NCBI GenBank assembly: GCA_965221635.1
Contig: OZ244902.1
Span: 2,976,001-3,040,000 of the forward strand
DNA: 64,000 nt
Reading direction: 5' to 3'
Source of the DNA: JAAXHB01 sp965221635
Lineage (GTDB): Bacteria > Actinomycetota > Acidimicrobiia > Acidimicrobiales > Aldehydirespiratoraceae
Shown here piece after piece: positions 9,097 through 18,418 of this stretch. Position 1 is the first letter of the stretch. Every line of letters begins with the position of its first letter. The translations under genes were made by a program, and so were the position numbers. The notes under the pieces were generated by a model that was not told where the DNA came from, did not search any database, and was given only the letters and a program-made list of their open reading frames with translations.

Positions 9097-11214
9097 ATGA
9101 ATCGGCTCGCTGATGAGACGAGCCCTTACTTGCGTCAGCATTGGGACAATCCGGTGGACTGGTACCCGTGGGGTGACGAGGCGTTCGAGGCGGCGGCGAG
9201 GTTGGATCGGCCCTTGTTGGTGTCGGTGGGATACTCGAGCTGTCACTGGTGTCACGTGATGGCCCACGAATCGTTCGAGGATCCCCACACGGCTGCGATC
9301 ATGAACCGGCTGTTCGTGAACGTGAAGGTGGACCGTGAGGAGCGTCCCGACGTGGACGCCGTGTACATGGACTCGGTTCAGGCCATGACCGGCAGGGGCG
9401 GATGGCCGATGACGGTGTTCTGCACACCCGACGGGCGGCCCTTCTACGGCGGCACCTACTACCCGAACCGGCCACACCATCAGATGCCGTCGTTTCAGCA
9501 GGTGATGGCCGCCATCGACGACGCCTGGACCAACCGCAAGGCCGACGTTCACGCACAAGCCGATCAGCTCACCGCTCTCATCGGGCGCGCATCCAAACTG
9601 ATGGACACTGCCGAAGCCCACGCCGCCGGCGAGCCGGTGTTGCATCCCGGCCTGCTCGACACCGCAGCCAACGCCATCGTGGCGGGCTTCGACGCCGACT
9701 GGGGAGGTTTCGGGGGTGCGCCCAAGTTCCCCGCGGCGATGACGCTCGCCGCGGCGTTGCGCCTGCACCACGGTCAACGCAGCTCGACCGGAAGCGGCAA
9801 TGGCCCCGATGCCGACAACGGCACGATCGGCAACGCCGGCGCCGACAGCGCCAACGACAGTGCCACACGCAACTACCAACTGCTGCAGGTGGTGCGCACC
9901 AGCTTGGACGCGATGGCCTCTGGAGGGATTTACGACCACCTTGGCGGCGGTTTTGCCCGTTACTCGGTGGACCGGCAATGGCTGGTGCCGCACTTCGAGA
10001 AAATGCTCTACGACAATGCCCTGCTCACACGGGTTCACACCCACGCATGGCAGATCACCGGTGAACCCACCTACCGCCAGGTGCTCGACGAGACCATCGG
10101 TTACGTGCTGCGAGACCTTTGCCACCCCGACGGCGGGTTCTACAGCGCCGAGGACGCCGACTCGGAAGGCGTGGAGGGCAAGTTCTACGTGTGGTCCGAA
10201 GCGGAGCTGCGCGCCGTGGTGACCCAAAAGGTGGGCCCGGACGCGGCCGACGAGGCGGTGCGCTGGTGGGGGGTGACCCCCGAGGGCAACTTCGAGGGCG
10301 CCAACATCTTGAACCGCCCGATCCGGGGCGACCTGCTGCGGCCCGAGTCGGTGGAGGCGGCCCGTGTGGCACTGCTGGAGCACCGAGGGTTGCGGATCCG
10401 TCCCGGCCTCGACGACAAGGTGCTCACGGAATGGAACGCGCTCATGCTCGCCGCGCTCGCCGAGGCAGCCGCCGCCACCGGCAACACCGACTGGCGGCGC
10501 GCCGCCGAAGCCAACGGCGAGTTCCTGGTGGCGAACCTGCGCAGACCCACAGACGGGCGCTGGTTGCGCTCCTGGCAAGCAGGCGGCGAGGGACGGCCCG
10601 CGGGAGCGCGCCACCTCACTTACGCCGCCGACTACGCCGCCCTGGTGGACGCCTTCACCCGACTCGCCGAACTCACCGGGCAGAAACGTTGGATCACCGA
10701 GGCGTGTGCCTGCGCCGACGGTTTGCTCGAACTGTTCACCGACCCGGAGTCCGCTGGCTTCTACACCACCGGCAACGACGCCGAAGAGCTCGTGTTCAGA
10801 CCCAAGGACGTGATGGACAACGCCACCCCCTCCGCGCAATCCCTCGCAGCAGTTGGCCTTTCAAGACTGGGCGCGATCACCGGCAACGCCCGATACCAAG
10901 ACCGCGCCGGCCAGATCATCGAATCGCTCGCCGAAACCGCTGCCGGGCATCCCACCGCGTTCGGTTTGATGCTCGAAGCCGTCGAGGGCGCCCTGACCGG
11001 ACCAACCGAGGTGGTGGTGGCCGGCGACCGCCCCGACCTGGTGCAAGAGGTACACGCCCGGTACCTGCCCAACGTGGTGCTCGCATGGGGCGAACCCCAC
11101 GACTCGCCACTGTGGGAGGGCCGGGAGGATGGCTACGCCTACGTGTGTCGCCAGTACACCTGCCGACTGCCGGTGAACACCCCCGAAGACCTCGCCGCGC
11201 AACTCGACGGCTGA
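9097..11214 (+). CDS. DUF255 / YyaL-type protein with N-terminal thioredoxin fold
   Basis: 705 residues, the usual length of the DUF255 (SPATA20/YyaL) family. The N-terminal part is thioredoxin-like with a CHWC pair (Cys49-Cys52) in the family signature SSCHWCHVMAHESF. It is followed by DREERPDVDAVYM and GGWPMTVF, and the rest has the six-hairpin toroid pattern seen in glycosidase-like folds. Precise biochemical function is not established for the family. A Gly/Asn/Asp-rich insert of about 30 residues lies near 227-255, at a likely surface loop. TAGGAT at 9085-9090 lies six bases before the ATG with no Shine-Dalgarno sequence, so translation may be leaderless. It is divergent from the giant gene across a 224-base gap. 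Confidence 0.93.
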   Translation: MNRLADETSPYLRQHWDNPVDWYPWGDEAFEAAARLDRPLLVSVGYSSCHWCHVMAHESFEDPHTAAIMNRLFVNVKVDREERPDVDAVYMDSVQAMTGRGGWPMTVFCTPDGRPFYGGTYYPNRPHHQMPSFQQVMAAIDDAWTNRKADVHAQADQLTALIGRASKLMDTAEAHAAGEPVLHPGLLDTAANAIVAGFDADWGGFGGAPKFPAAMTLAAALRLHHGQRSSTGSGNGPDADNGTIGNAGADSANDSATRNYQLLQVVRTSLDAMASGGIYDHLGGGFARYSVDRQWLVPHFEKMLYDNALLTRVHTHAWQITGEPTYRQVLDETIGYVLRDLCHPDGGFYSAEDADSEGVEGKFYVWSEAELRAVVTQKVGPDAADEAVRWWGVTPEGNFEGANILNRPIRGDLLRPESVEAARVALLEHRGLRIRPGLDDKVLTEWNALMLAALAEAAAATGNTDWRRAAEANGEFLVANLRRPTDGRWLRSWQAGGEGRPAGARHLTYAADYAALVDAFTRLAELTGQKRWITEACACADGLLELFTDPESAGFYTTGNDAEELVFRPKDVMDNATPSAQSLAAVGLSRLGAITGNARYQDRAGQIIESLAETAAGHPTAFGLMLEAVEGALTGPTEVVVAGDRPDLVQEVHARYLPNVVLAWGEPHDSPLWEGREDGYAYVCRQYTCRLPVNTPEDLAAQLDG

Positions 11215-11218
11215 TCAG

Positions 11219-11251
11219 CCCTGCAGGCCGTCACCCCTACAGGCCGTCACC
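11219..11251. repeat. Short tandem duplication just after a stop codon
   Basis: The segment caggccgtcacccc occurs twice in succession within a few bases of the stop codon of the DUF255 gene. The copies are about 16 bases apart and differ only at their joints. It is non-coding and lies between convergent genes. Confidence 0.7.
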
Positions 11252-11290
11252 CCGACGGCGCATCACCGCAGGCGAAGGCAGGCACCCAAC

Positions 11291-11317
11291 GCCGCCCGGC
11301 AAACCCCGGGCAGCGGC
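11291..11317. terminator. Hairpin between convergent genes
   Basis: GCCG plus CCCGG pair with CCGGG plus CGGC, with a 3-base bulge and a 6-base loop (11291-11317). It sits between the end of the DUF255 gene and the end of the thiolase gene, which converge. No clear T-run is present, so it is a candidate bidirectional terminator only. Confidence 0.35.
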
Positions 11318-11324
11318 ATTCAAA

Positions 11325-12539
11325 TCAGGCGGCGGCCTTCTCGAGGATGTGAACTCCGCACGCCGAGGCCAGGCCGATCACATGGGCCAAACCAACCTTG
11401 GCGCCGTCCACCTGACGGTCACCGGCCTCGCCACGCAGGTGGGTGGTGATCTCGTACACGTTGGCCACACCGGTGGCGCCGATCGGGTGTCCCTTGGAGA
11501 TCAGCCCGCCCGACACGTTCACCGGAGTGCTGCCGTTGCGGAACGGCGCTCCGGAGTCGATGAACTCCCCCGCCCCGCCCGGCTCGCACAAACCCAGGTT
11601 GTCGTAGTGGATCAACTCGGCGGTGGCGAAACAGTCGTGCAGTTCCACCAGATCCAGATCCTCGGGGCCCACCCCGGCCACCTCGTACGCCTTGCGGGAA
11701 GCGTTGCGGGTGAGAGTGTTCACATCGGGCTGCACCTGAGCGGCGTCGGTGAACGGATCGGTGGTGAGCACCGAAGCCGAAATCTTCACAGCGCGGCGGC
11801 GCGTCTCGGCGTCCATGGCGGCGAGGCGCTCACCTGAGGTGATCACCACCGACGCGGCGCCGTCACCGGTGGGGCAACACATCAGCAGCGTGTTCGGATA
11901 GCTCATCATCGGCGACTGTTGAATCTCGTCGAGGGTGAACTCCTTGGTGTACTGCGCCAGCGGGTTGAGCGTGGAATGCAGGTGGTTCTTGTAGGCCACC
12001 TTGGCGAACTGCTCGAAACCCACCGAATCGTGACGGCCCGCGTACTCGGTGCCGGCCTGGGCGAACACGCCGGGCATGGTGTCGGTGCCGAGCAGGCCGT
12101 CGATGCCGGTGACCGCTCCGTAACGCCCGCTCGGCTCGAACACCTTGCGCTCTTTTTTGGTGTTGCCGCTGAGCAAACCCATCTTGCCCATTTGCTCCAC
12201 CCCCACTGCGAGCCCAACCTGGGCTTCGCCTGAGCGGATCGCCATGATCACGGTGCGGATGGCTGTGGCGCCGGTGGCGCACGCGTTGGCAACGTTGTAC
12301 ACCGGAATGCCGGTCTGTCCGATTTGTTTCTGGATGCGTTGACCCACCGCCGTGGAAGCCTGAAACAGCGAACCCGCTGCGAGCACGTCCACTTCGCCGA
12401 TGCCCACCTGAGCGTCGGCCAGCGCGGCCATTGCGCTCTCGGCGCCGAGGTCGATCAGGTCACGGTCGGGGTAACGGGTGAAGCGGGTCATGTGGGCGCC
12501 CACCACCCAGACGCTGTGCGGATCGATGTGTGCGGTCAT
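11325..12539 (-). CDS. Thiolase / SCP2-type acetyl-CoA acetyltransferase family protein
   Basis: 404 residues, matching the SCPx-type thiolase family (lipid-transfer protein or acetyl-CoA acetyltransferase). The nucleophile position is Cys87 in NVANACATGATA. The catalytic loops GGLISKGHPIGATG (His) and SACGVHILEK (second Cys-x-His) are present near the C-terminus. Such enzymes cleave or form 3-ketoacyl-CoA in the cytosol; members paired with a DUF35 protein are linked to steroid side-chain or fatty-acid catabolism. The DUF35 gene lies 13 bases upstream on the same strand, so the two probably form an operon and a complex. The substrate cannot be read from the sequence. Confidence 0.9.
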   Translation of the reverse strand: MTAHIDPHSVWVVGAHMTRFTRYPDRDLIDLGAESAMAALADAQVGIGEVDVLAAGSLFQASTAVGQRIQKQIGQTGIPVYNVANACATGATAIRTVIMAIRSGEAQVGLAVGVEQMGKMGLLSGNTKKERKVFEPSGRYGAVTGIDGLLGTDTMPGVFAQAGTEYAGRHDSVGFEQFAKVAYKNHLHSTLNPLAQYTKEFTLDEIQQSPMMSYPNTLLMCCPTGDGAASVVITSGERLAAMDAETRRRAVKISASVLTTDPFTDAAQVQPDVNTLTRNASRKAYEVAGVGPEDLDLVELHDCFATAELIHYDNLGLCEPGGAGEFIDSGAPFRNGSTPVNVSGGLISKGHPIGATGVANVYEITTHLRGEAGDRQVDGAKVGLAHVIGLASACGVHILEKAAA

Positions 12540-12552
12540 GTCGGTGCTCCTT

Positions 12553-12945
12553 TCAGGCCGGTTCGTAACCGAACGCCACGGCCTCGGTTCCGTCGTCGTC
12601 GCTGCCGGCGGAATAGGTGGTGAGCCTCACCCTCATCTGGGCGGTGACCGCCTCGGGGGTGGGGTCGCAGTTCACCAGATTCGAGCGAACCCACGTGCCG
12701 TCATCGGTGCAAACAATCGCGGAGACGAACGGCACAGCGATGCTCGCCGCGGCGCGGTGAACGATCGTGAACGCCTTGAGAGTGCCGCTGTTGTCCACCC
12801 GCACCGGGCTGAACGACGCCTTGCCGCACCGTGCGCAGGCGTTGCGCCGGTCGAAGTAGCGAGCGCCGCAATTGTCGCACTGCTGGGCCACAAGATGGGC
12901 CTCGGGCTCAAGGTGAAGGTAGGCAACCAAAGGTACTCGGCTCAC
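12553..12945 (-). CDS. DUF35 Zn-ribbon / OB-fold protein, partner of the thiolase
   Basis: 130 residues. The N-terminal rubredoxin-like Zn ribbon has two CxxC pairs (CDNCGARYFDRRNACARC), followed by a small OB-fold-like beta domain (SGTLKAFTIVHRAA). DUF35 proteins commonly sit beside SCP2-type thiolases or hydratases and form acyl-CoA-binding complexes with them, and this gene is 13 bases upstream of such a thiolase. The start used here is the first in-frame methionine, ahead of the beta-strand that leads into the ribbon. Divergent from the nitroreductase gene across 79 bases. Confidence 0.9.
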   Translation of the reverse strand: MSRVPLVAYLHLEPEAHLVAQQCDNCGARYFDRRNACARCGKASFSPVRVDNSGTLKAFTIVHRAAASIAVPFVSAIVCTDDGTWVRSNLVNCDPTPEAVTAQMRVRLTTYSAGSDDDGTEAVAFGYEPA

Positions 12946-13024
12946 CGTTGCAGCGTAGCTTCAACCAGCGGATCGCGAAGCCCTCTCAGCGGCCCGCGCG
13001 GGGACGTTTCGTAACCTTGCGACC

Positions 13025-13624
13025 ATGGAGTTCGAACCGGTGGTGCGTGCCCGCCGGATGGTGCGTTCCTTCACCGGAGAACCCGTGGACCCCGCTTGCA
13101 TCGACGAGATCTGCGACCTGGCGCGTCGAGGGCCCTCAGCGGGCAACACCGCCGCGGTGAGTTTCCTGGTGCTGGAGGGGCCCCGCACCGCCGACTACTG
13201 GGACACCACCCTGCCCGCGGCGCGCCGGGCGGCGTTCAAGTGGCCGGGGCTGCTGCGAGCGCCGGTGCTGATAGTGGTGTGGACCGAACCCGGCGCCTAC
13301 CTGCGCCGCTACCAGGCGCCCGACAAGGAAGCCGCCAACCTCGGGCGACACGCCGACGACTGGCCGGTTCCGTACTGGTTCGTGGACGCCGGCGCGGCGG
13401 TGATGACAATGCTGCTCGCCGCAGCGGATCGTGGCCTCGGGGCTTGCGTGTTCGGACTGTTCCAACACGAAGACGCCGTGCGGCGACGTTTCGGCGTGCC
13501 CGACTCACAGCGAGCAGTCGGGACCGTTGCGATCGGCCATCCCGCAGAAGACGACCGTGCGAGCCGCTCGGCGCGACTTCCCCGCAAAGCGCTCGGAGAT
13601 GTGATCCACCGCGCCCACTGGTAG
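13025..13624 (+). CDS. Nitroreductase family protein (FMN-type)
   Basis: 199 residues. The N-terminal signature RRMVRSFTGEPVDPACID followed by LARRGPSAGNTAA is the FMN-binding start of the nitroreductase fold. The C-terminal part has GLGACVFGLF and AVGTVAIGHPAEDD, as in many actinobacterial members. These flavoproteins reduce nitro compounds, quinones or similar acceptors with NAD(P)H; the natural substrate is unknown. TAACCT (13012-13017) lies seven bases before the ATG and no Shine-Dalgarno sequence is seen, so the mRNA may be leaderless. Divergently oriented to the thiolase operon. Confidence 0.88.
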   Translation: MEFEPVVRARRMVRSFTGEPVDPACIDEICDLARRGPSAGNTAAVSFLVLEGPRTADYWDTTLPAARRAAFKWPGLLRAPVLIVVWTEPGAYLRRYQAPDKEAANLGRHADDWPVPYWFVDAGAAVMTMLLAAADRGLGACVFGLFQHEDAVRRRFGVPDSQRAVGTVAIGHPAEDDRASRSARLPRKALGDVIHRAHW

Positions 13625-13664
13625 CCGGGGGCTGCCGGCAGTCGGGGCAACCCGCGGGCGGGGG

Positions 13665-14333
13665 TTACACGAGCTTTTCGAGCTCCTCGGATTTCACCCA
13701 GCCGTGAACGATGAGCGTGTCGCCCTCTGAAGCCACGAGCGTTGACAGCAGCGCCGCGTGTTCGGGCGTGGAGTATTGGTCGTCGAGGCTTTCGTGGTCT
13801 AGCACGGTGGGCGGCCACTTCTTGGCGACGGTCACAAAGGTGCGGTTCTTGTAGCGCATCAGGCTGATGCCGAAACGTTTGGCCAGACGCTGACCCCAGG
13901 CCCTGTCCTCGCCGCTGGCTTTGCGGCCCGGCCTGGGAATCACGTCGTAGAAACGGCTGAACGCCTCGAACCCGCCGGTGCCGTTCACCTGAGCGCCGAA
14001 GAGAACGTCCTCGTCGGGGAACGACAAACCGGCTCGGCGCATCTGGTCGGTGATCATCGACTTGAGCACCTGCGAACGTTCGTCGATGCGGCTCACATGG
14101 CCCGCGCCGATCAGCACACAAGGAGTGCCGCCAATTCGTTCCAGGGTGCAAAACGCGAAACCGACCAGCGTTTCGCCGTCGCGGGCCACTGTGAGCAGCA
14201 CCCAGGCCTCCGCCAGTTCGGTGAGTGCCTCCACATCAAGGGCGACATCGGACTCCGAGCAGAGTTCGGACAACTCGCGCAGGTCGGCGCCGGCCAGCGA
14301 CGAACAATCAATGGTGTCGACCGCGATGGCCAT
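13665..14333 (-). CDS. GNAT-like acyltransferase-fold protein, specific function unknown
   Basis: 222 residues from the ATG at 14333, chosen because GGGGAG lies five bases upstream; a GTG six bases earlier is the alternative. The N-terminal two thirds resemble a GNAT fold: WVLLTVARDGETLVGFAFCT (beta strands), then VLIGAGHVSRIDERSQVLKS, then GTGGFEAFSRFYDVIPRPGR. The last 70 residues (RYKNRTFVTVAKKWPPTVLD) are family-specific. No cofactor-binding motif strong enough to name a substrate is visible. It lies downstream of dnaE on the same strand after about 156 bases. Confidence 0.7.
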   Translation of the reverse strand: MAIAVDTIDCSSLAGADLRELSELCSESDVALDVEALTELAEAWVLLTVARDGETLVGFAFCTLERIGGTPCVLIGAGHVSRIDERSQVLKSMITDQMRRAGLSFPDEDVLFGAQVNGTGGFEAFSRFYDVIPRPGRKASGEDRAWGQRLAKRFGISLMRYKNRTFVTVAKKWPPTVLDHESLDDQYSTPEHAALLSTLVASEGDTLIVHGWVKSEELEKLV

Positions 14334-14489
14334 CCTCACTCCCCGCTGCGCCGTGTTGCCCGGCGGTGCCTTGTCGCCCGCTCGATAAGTTGGCAGTCTA
14401 CCGGTTGTATGCCACCTGTCGATTGCCCGCGAAACGCTCGCGGGCGCCCGCCGGCGCAGCGTTGGGCGAGGGTAAGCCCAGGGTGGGCG

Positions 14490-17400
14490 TTATGCGAGAA
14501 CGGCGTCGTTGCCGAACAGCTCGCGCAGCTCTCCCGCCGCGCCCACACCGTTGGTGCTGTAGGTGTCGGGCAGCGCCGCAACCAGGCCGCCGTGACCGAG
14601 GTGAACCTCCACCGGCGAATCTCCGGGGTGGTCCATGAGCAAGCCCCTGAGCCTGCGGAGGCCTTGCTCGTTGTGGAATTGCTCCGACAGGCGCACCCGC
14701 AGCGGCGCGGGGCCCGTCTCGGCGGCGGCGATCACGGTTATGTCGTTGGCGATGATGCGCACCGCCTCGTCGCGAGCGCCGACACGTCCCCTCACCACCA
14801 CCACCGTGTCGTCAAGGAGCCGATCGTCGAGCTGATGCATGGTTCTGGGAAACACGAGCACCTCCACGCTGCCTGAGGTGTCCTCAAGCCAAAACGTGGC
14901 CATCAGCTCGCTCTTGCGGGTGTAGCGCCGCTCGAGGCGGGTTATCACCCCTCCCACCGAACGAAATCCCCCGTCGGGCCCATTGCCCTGGGGCCCAGTT
15001 CCCGGGGGCCCAGCGCCCTCGGGTCCAGTTCCCTCGGGTCCGGCGCCCTGGGGCGCGTCGGCTTGCTCGATGAGATCCGACACTGTTGCGTCCGCGAGGG
15101 ACCTGATTTCGTCCTCGAGGCCGTTCATCGGGTGATCGGACAGGTACAAGCCGAGCATTTCCTTTTCGCCTGCGAGCTTCTCGGCGCGTGACTGTTCACC
15201 GCCGGGAACCTCCGGCAGGGAAACGAACAAGCTCATCACCCCTTGTTCGAGGTCGCGCCTTGTGCGCACCACCTTGTCCACGATCTCCTCGTAGGAGTCC
15301 AGCAGGCCCTTGCGGGAATGTCCCAGAGAATCGAACGCGCCGGCTTTGATCAGCGAGTCGATGGCGCGCTTGTTGATGAGACCCAGCTCGATTCGTTCCA
15401 GGAAGTCGATGAACGACCGGTAGGCGCCGTTGGCTTCACGCTCGCGGATCACCCCGGCTGCGAAGCCGTCGCCCACGTTGCGGATCGCCGCCAACCCGTA
15501 AAGGATCCGCCCCGGCGACGCCAACTCGGCCGCTGGGGCGCCGTTGCTTGCTGCGTCGCCGTTGCTTGCCGGGCCGCTGTTGGTTGCCGGGCCGCCGTTG
15601 GTGGCTGCGTCGCCTTTTTTGGCCGGGTCGCCGTTGGTGGCTGCGTCGCCGTGTTGGCCGAGGTCGGGCAGCGGTGTGAAATCCGCGGCGGAGCGGTTCA
15701 CGTCGGGGACGCCCACCTCGATGTGGTGTGCCCGGCAGTCGTTGAGGTACACCGCCGCGCTCTCGAGACGGTTCTTCACGCTGGTGAGCAGCGCCGCGAG
15801 GTACTCCACCGGATAGTTGGCCTTCAGGTAGGCCGTTTGGTAGGCGATCAGGCCATAGCCGTAGCTGTGGCTCTTGTTGAACGCGTAATCGGCGAACTGT
15901 TCCACGATTCCGAACAGTTCGGTGCCGAGGTTGTCCCCGTAGCCGTTGGCGGCCACACCCGACACGAACTTCTGACGCTCCTCGGCCATGGCTTCGCGGA
16001 TTTTCTTGCCCATCGCCTTGCGCAAAGAGTCGGCTTCGGCCAGGGAGTACCCGGCGAAACGCTGAGCGATGCGCATCACGCTCTCCTGGTAGATCATCAG
16101 CCCGTACGAATCGGCAAGAATGTCGCGAGCGTCGGGATGGAAGTACTTCACCGGTTTGCGGCCGTTCTTGCGGTCGGCGTAGTCGTTGTGCATGTTCGCG
16201 GCCATCGGGCCGGGCCGGTACAACGCCACCAGCGCGGCCACGTCGTCGAAACCCGACGGCGCCAGCGAACGGATCAGGTTGCGCACCTGGGGAGATTCGA
16301 GTTGGAACACCCCGGCGGTGTCGCCTTTGCACAACAGCTCGTAGGTGCGGGCGTCGTCGAGGTCGAGGTTGTCCACGTCGACGGTCACGCCCCGGGTTTG
16401 GCGGACCAATTCCACACAGTCCGAGATCACGTCGAGGTTTCTCAGGCCGAGGAAGTCCATTTTGAGAAGGCCGAGGTCTTCCACGCCGTGCATTTCGTAC
16501 TGGGTCACCACCGGCGCCGCTTCGGGATCCGACCCCGATTCGGGTTTGCGCTGGATGGGCATGTACTCGGTGAGCGGCTCGGGGGTGATCACCACCGCGG
16601 CGGCGTGGATGCCGTCCTGGCGGCGCAGGTTCTCAAGGCCTCGGGCCACGTCCACCACACGCGCCGCGTCGGGATCGTCCTGCACCATTTGGCGCAACCC
16701 GGCCGCGGCCACGAAGCCGTCCTTGTGGGCGTCGCTGTCCTCGAAGCAGTAACGCAGCGGCGTGTCACGCCCGAGGATCAGCGGCGGCATGGCCTTGGCC
16801 ACACGATCACCGAGCGACGCCGGGTAGCCGAGCACCCGTGCCGCGTCGCGCACCGCGGCTCGGGCCTTGATGGTGCCGAAGGTGATTATCTGAGCCACCC
16901 GGTCACGTCCGTAACGCTCCGCCGCGTAGTTGATCACGTCGTCGCGGTAGCGAGAGTCGAAGTCCATGTCGATGTCGGGCATCGACACCCGCTCGGGGTT
17001 GAGGAACCGTTCGAACAGCAGGTCGTAACGGATCGGGTCGAGGTCGGTTATGGCCAGCGCGTACGCCACCGCGCACCCCGCCGCGGATCCACGACCCGGC
17101 CCAACCCGAATGTTGCGACTGCGCGCGTGGGCGATCAGGTCCCAGGTGATCAAGAAGTATGAGGCGAAGCCCATGTTGTTGATCACCTCAAGCTCATAGG
17201 CGAGCCGGTCCGCCACGGCGTCGGGCAGCGGATTGCCCCAACGTTGATGCGCTCCCGCCAAGGTGAGATGTTCGAGGTACTCGCGGTCGGTTGCGAAACC
17301 CTCCGGCAGCGGAAAGTTCGGAAGCTGCGGTTTGCCGAACTCGATGGTCACCTCGGCGCGCTCGGCAAGCGACAGGGTGTTGTCGCACGCGCCGGGCAGG

Positions 17401-18212
17401 TCGCCGAACAAGTGACGCATCTCCGCCGCGGATTTCAGGTAGTGCTCGTTGCCGTGAAACTTGAACCTGTCCTCGTCGTGGAGCAGGGCGCCGGTTTGCA
17501 CGCACAACAGCGCGTCGTGGGCTTCGGCGTCGTGGCGGTGGGTGTAGTGACTGTCGTTGGTTCCCAACAAGGGCGCGTTGAGTTTGTGGGCGATCTCGAG
17601 CAGCATCGGATTGATTCGCCGCTGTTCGGGGATGCCGTGATCCTGCATCTCCACATAGAAGTTCTCACGACCGAAAATGTCCTGGAAGCGGCCGGCGCGT
17701 CGCAGCGCCTCGTCGGGGTCGTCGTGCAGCAGCGCCTGCGCCACCTGGCCTCCGAGACAGCCCGAGGTGGCGACCAGGCCCTCGGCGTGATCCGAAAGGG
17801 TCTCCCAGTCGCATCGAGGCTTGTAGTAGTAGCCCTCGAGGTAGGCGCGGCTCACCACCTGGATGAGGTTCTTGTAACCGGCGTTGCTGGTGGCCAGCAG
17901 CGTTAGGTGGTAGTAGAGCTTCCCGCCGCCCTCGGTGTCGCCCCCGGCGTCGTCCACCCGACCGCGGCGCGTGGGCCGCTCGTAACGGGAGTCGTGGGCC
18001 ATGTACGCCTCGGCGCCGATGATCGGCTTGATCCCAGCGGCGTGGCATCCCCTGTAGAAGTCCAAAACGCCGTACATGTTGCCGTGATCGGTGATCCCCA
18101 ATGCGGGCTGCCCATCCGCGGCGGCGGCGTTGATCACCTCCTCGAGACGCGACGCGCCGTCAAGGATCGAGTACTCCGTATGGACGTGCAGGTGTACAAA
18201 CGAGTCGGGCAT
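14490..18212 (-). CDS. dnaE: DNA polymerase III subunit alpha (DnaE1 type)
   Basis: 1240 residues. The N-terminal PHP domain keeps its metal ligands (HLHVHTEYSILDGA, ITDHGN), as in actinobacterial DnaE1 where PHP is a proofreading 3'-5' exonuclease. The polymerase active site is visible as PDIDMDFDSRYRDDV, followed by palm/fingers motifs such as RPGPMAANMHNDY and AYNKSHS-like FNKSHSYGYG. A C-terminal OB domain follows. It replicates the chromosome in the holoenzyme. Two low-complexity inserts stand out: a Gly/Asn/Ala run at 15536-15655, and five or six GxGPx pentapeptides at 14980-15060. Both lie in likely linkers before and within the C-terminal part. The gene has its own promoter and two DnaA boxes in the leader. 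Confidence 0.97.
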   Translation of the reverse strand: MPDSFVHLHVHTEYSILDGASRLEEVINAAAADGQPALGITDHGNMYGVLDFYRGCHAAGIKPIIGAEAYMAHDSRYERPTRRGRVDDAGGDTEGGGKLYYHLTLLATSNAGYKNLIQVVSRAYLEGYYYKPRCDWETLSDHAEGLVATSGCLGGQVAQALLHDDPDEALRRAGRFQDIFGRENFYVEMQDHGIPEQRRINPMLLEIAHKLNAPLLGTNDSHYTHRHDAEAHDALLCVQTGALLHDEDRFKFHGNEHYLKSAAEMRHLFGDLPGACDNTLSLAERAEVTIEFGKPQLPNFPLPEGFATDREYLEHLTLAGAHQRWGNPLPDAVADRLAYELEVINNMGFASYFLITWDLIAHARSRNIRVGPGRGSAAGCAVAYALAITDLDPIRYDLLFERFLNPERVSMPDIDMDFDSRYRDDVINYAAERYGRDRVAQIITFGTIKARAAVRDAARVLGYPASLGDRVAKAMPPLILGRDTPLRYCFEDSDAHKDGFVAAAGLRQMVQDDPDAARVVDVARGLENLRRQDGIHAAAVVITPEPLTEYMPIQRKPESGSDPEAAPVVTQYEMHGVEDLGLLKMDFLGLRNLDVISDCVELVRQTRGVTVDVDNLDLDDARTYELLCKGDTAGVFQLESPQVRNLIRSLAPSGFDDVAALVALYRPGPMAANMHNDYADRKNGRKPVKYFHPDARDILADSYGLMIYQESVMRIAQRFAGYSLAEADSLRKAMGKKIREAMAEERQKFVSGVAANGYGDNLGTELFGIVEQFADYAFNKSHSYGYGLIAYQTAYLKANYPVEYLAALLTSVKNRLESAAVYLNDCRAHHIEVGVPDVNRSAADFTPLPDLGQHGDAATNGDPAKKGDAATNGGPATNSGPASNGDAASNGAPAAELASPGRILYGLAAIRNVGDGFAAGVIREREANGAYRSFIDFLERIELGLINKRAIDSLIKAGAFDSLGHSRKGLLDSYEEIVDKVVRTRRDLEQGVMSLFVSLPEVPGGEQSRAEKLAGEKEMLGLYLSDHPMNGLEDEIRSLADATVSDLIEQADAPQGAGPEGTGPEGAGPPGTGPQGNGPDGGFRSVGGVITRLERRYTRKSELMATFWLEDTSGSVEVLVFPRTMHQLDDRLLDDTVVVVRGRVGARDEAVRIIANDITVIAAAETGPAPLRVRLSEQFHNEQGLRRLRGLLMDHPGDSPVEVHLGHGGLVAALPDTYSTNGVGAAGELRELFGNDAVLA

Positions 18213-18223
18213 CGGCCTCTCCC

Positions 18224-18264
18224 TGTGGACAATCGCGGGACGCTCTGTGCATGCCTGTGGACAA
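18224..18264 (-). promoter_or_regulatory. Two DnaA boxes in the dnaE leader
   Basis: TTGTCCACA occurs twice on the minus strand, at 18232-18224 and 18264-18256, both in the same orientation 32 bases apart. This is the high-GC actinobacterial DnaA-box form. Both lie between the predicted dnaE -10 element and the start codon, where bound DnaA could block transcription. Confidence 0.65.
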
Positions 18265-18283
18265 ACAACAGTTCGGTAATTTC

Positions 18284-18313
18284 ACCATAGCGACCGCACC
18301 ACGACCGCGACAA
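18284..18313 (-). promoter_or_regulatory. Predicted sigma-70 type promoter of dnaE
   Basis: On the minus strand TTGTCG (18313-18308) is followed after 18 bases by TATGGT (18289-18284). The -10 lies about 72 bases ahead of the ATG. Confidence 0.45.
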
Positions 18314-18418
18314 TCGGCCGCAACCGACGCCCGAAATGCCACGGGCAAAGGTGCGGTTGGGGGGTGTGGCGGCCTCTCGCAGGGGGCCGTGGGGGGCGAC
18401 TAAAGGCCGCAGCGAGCC

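Noticed and set aside
7697..9100. Plus-strand open frame of 467 residues
   Set aside because: Arg/His/Pro-rich shadow of the Fn3 region of the giant gene with no domain.
9040..10839. Minus-strand open frame of 599 residues
   Set aside because: Antisense to the well-conserved DUF255 gene; no recognisable motif.
15243..17162. Plus-strand open frame of 639 residues
   Set aside because: Antisense to dnaE, rich in His/Val/Gly; no motif.
18224..18264. Replication origin
   Set aside because: Only two DnaA boxes, no AT-rich unwinding region, and no dnaA, dnaN or gyrB nearby.
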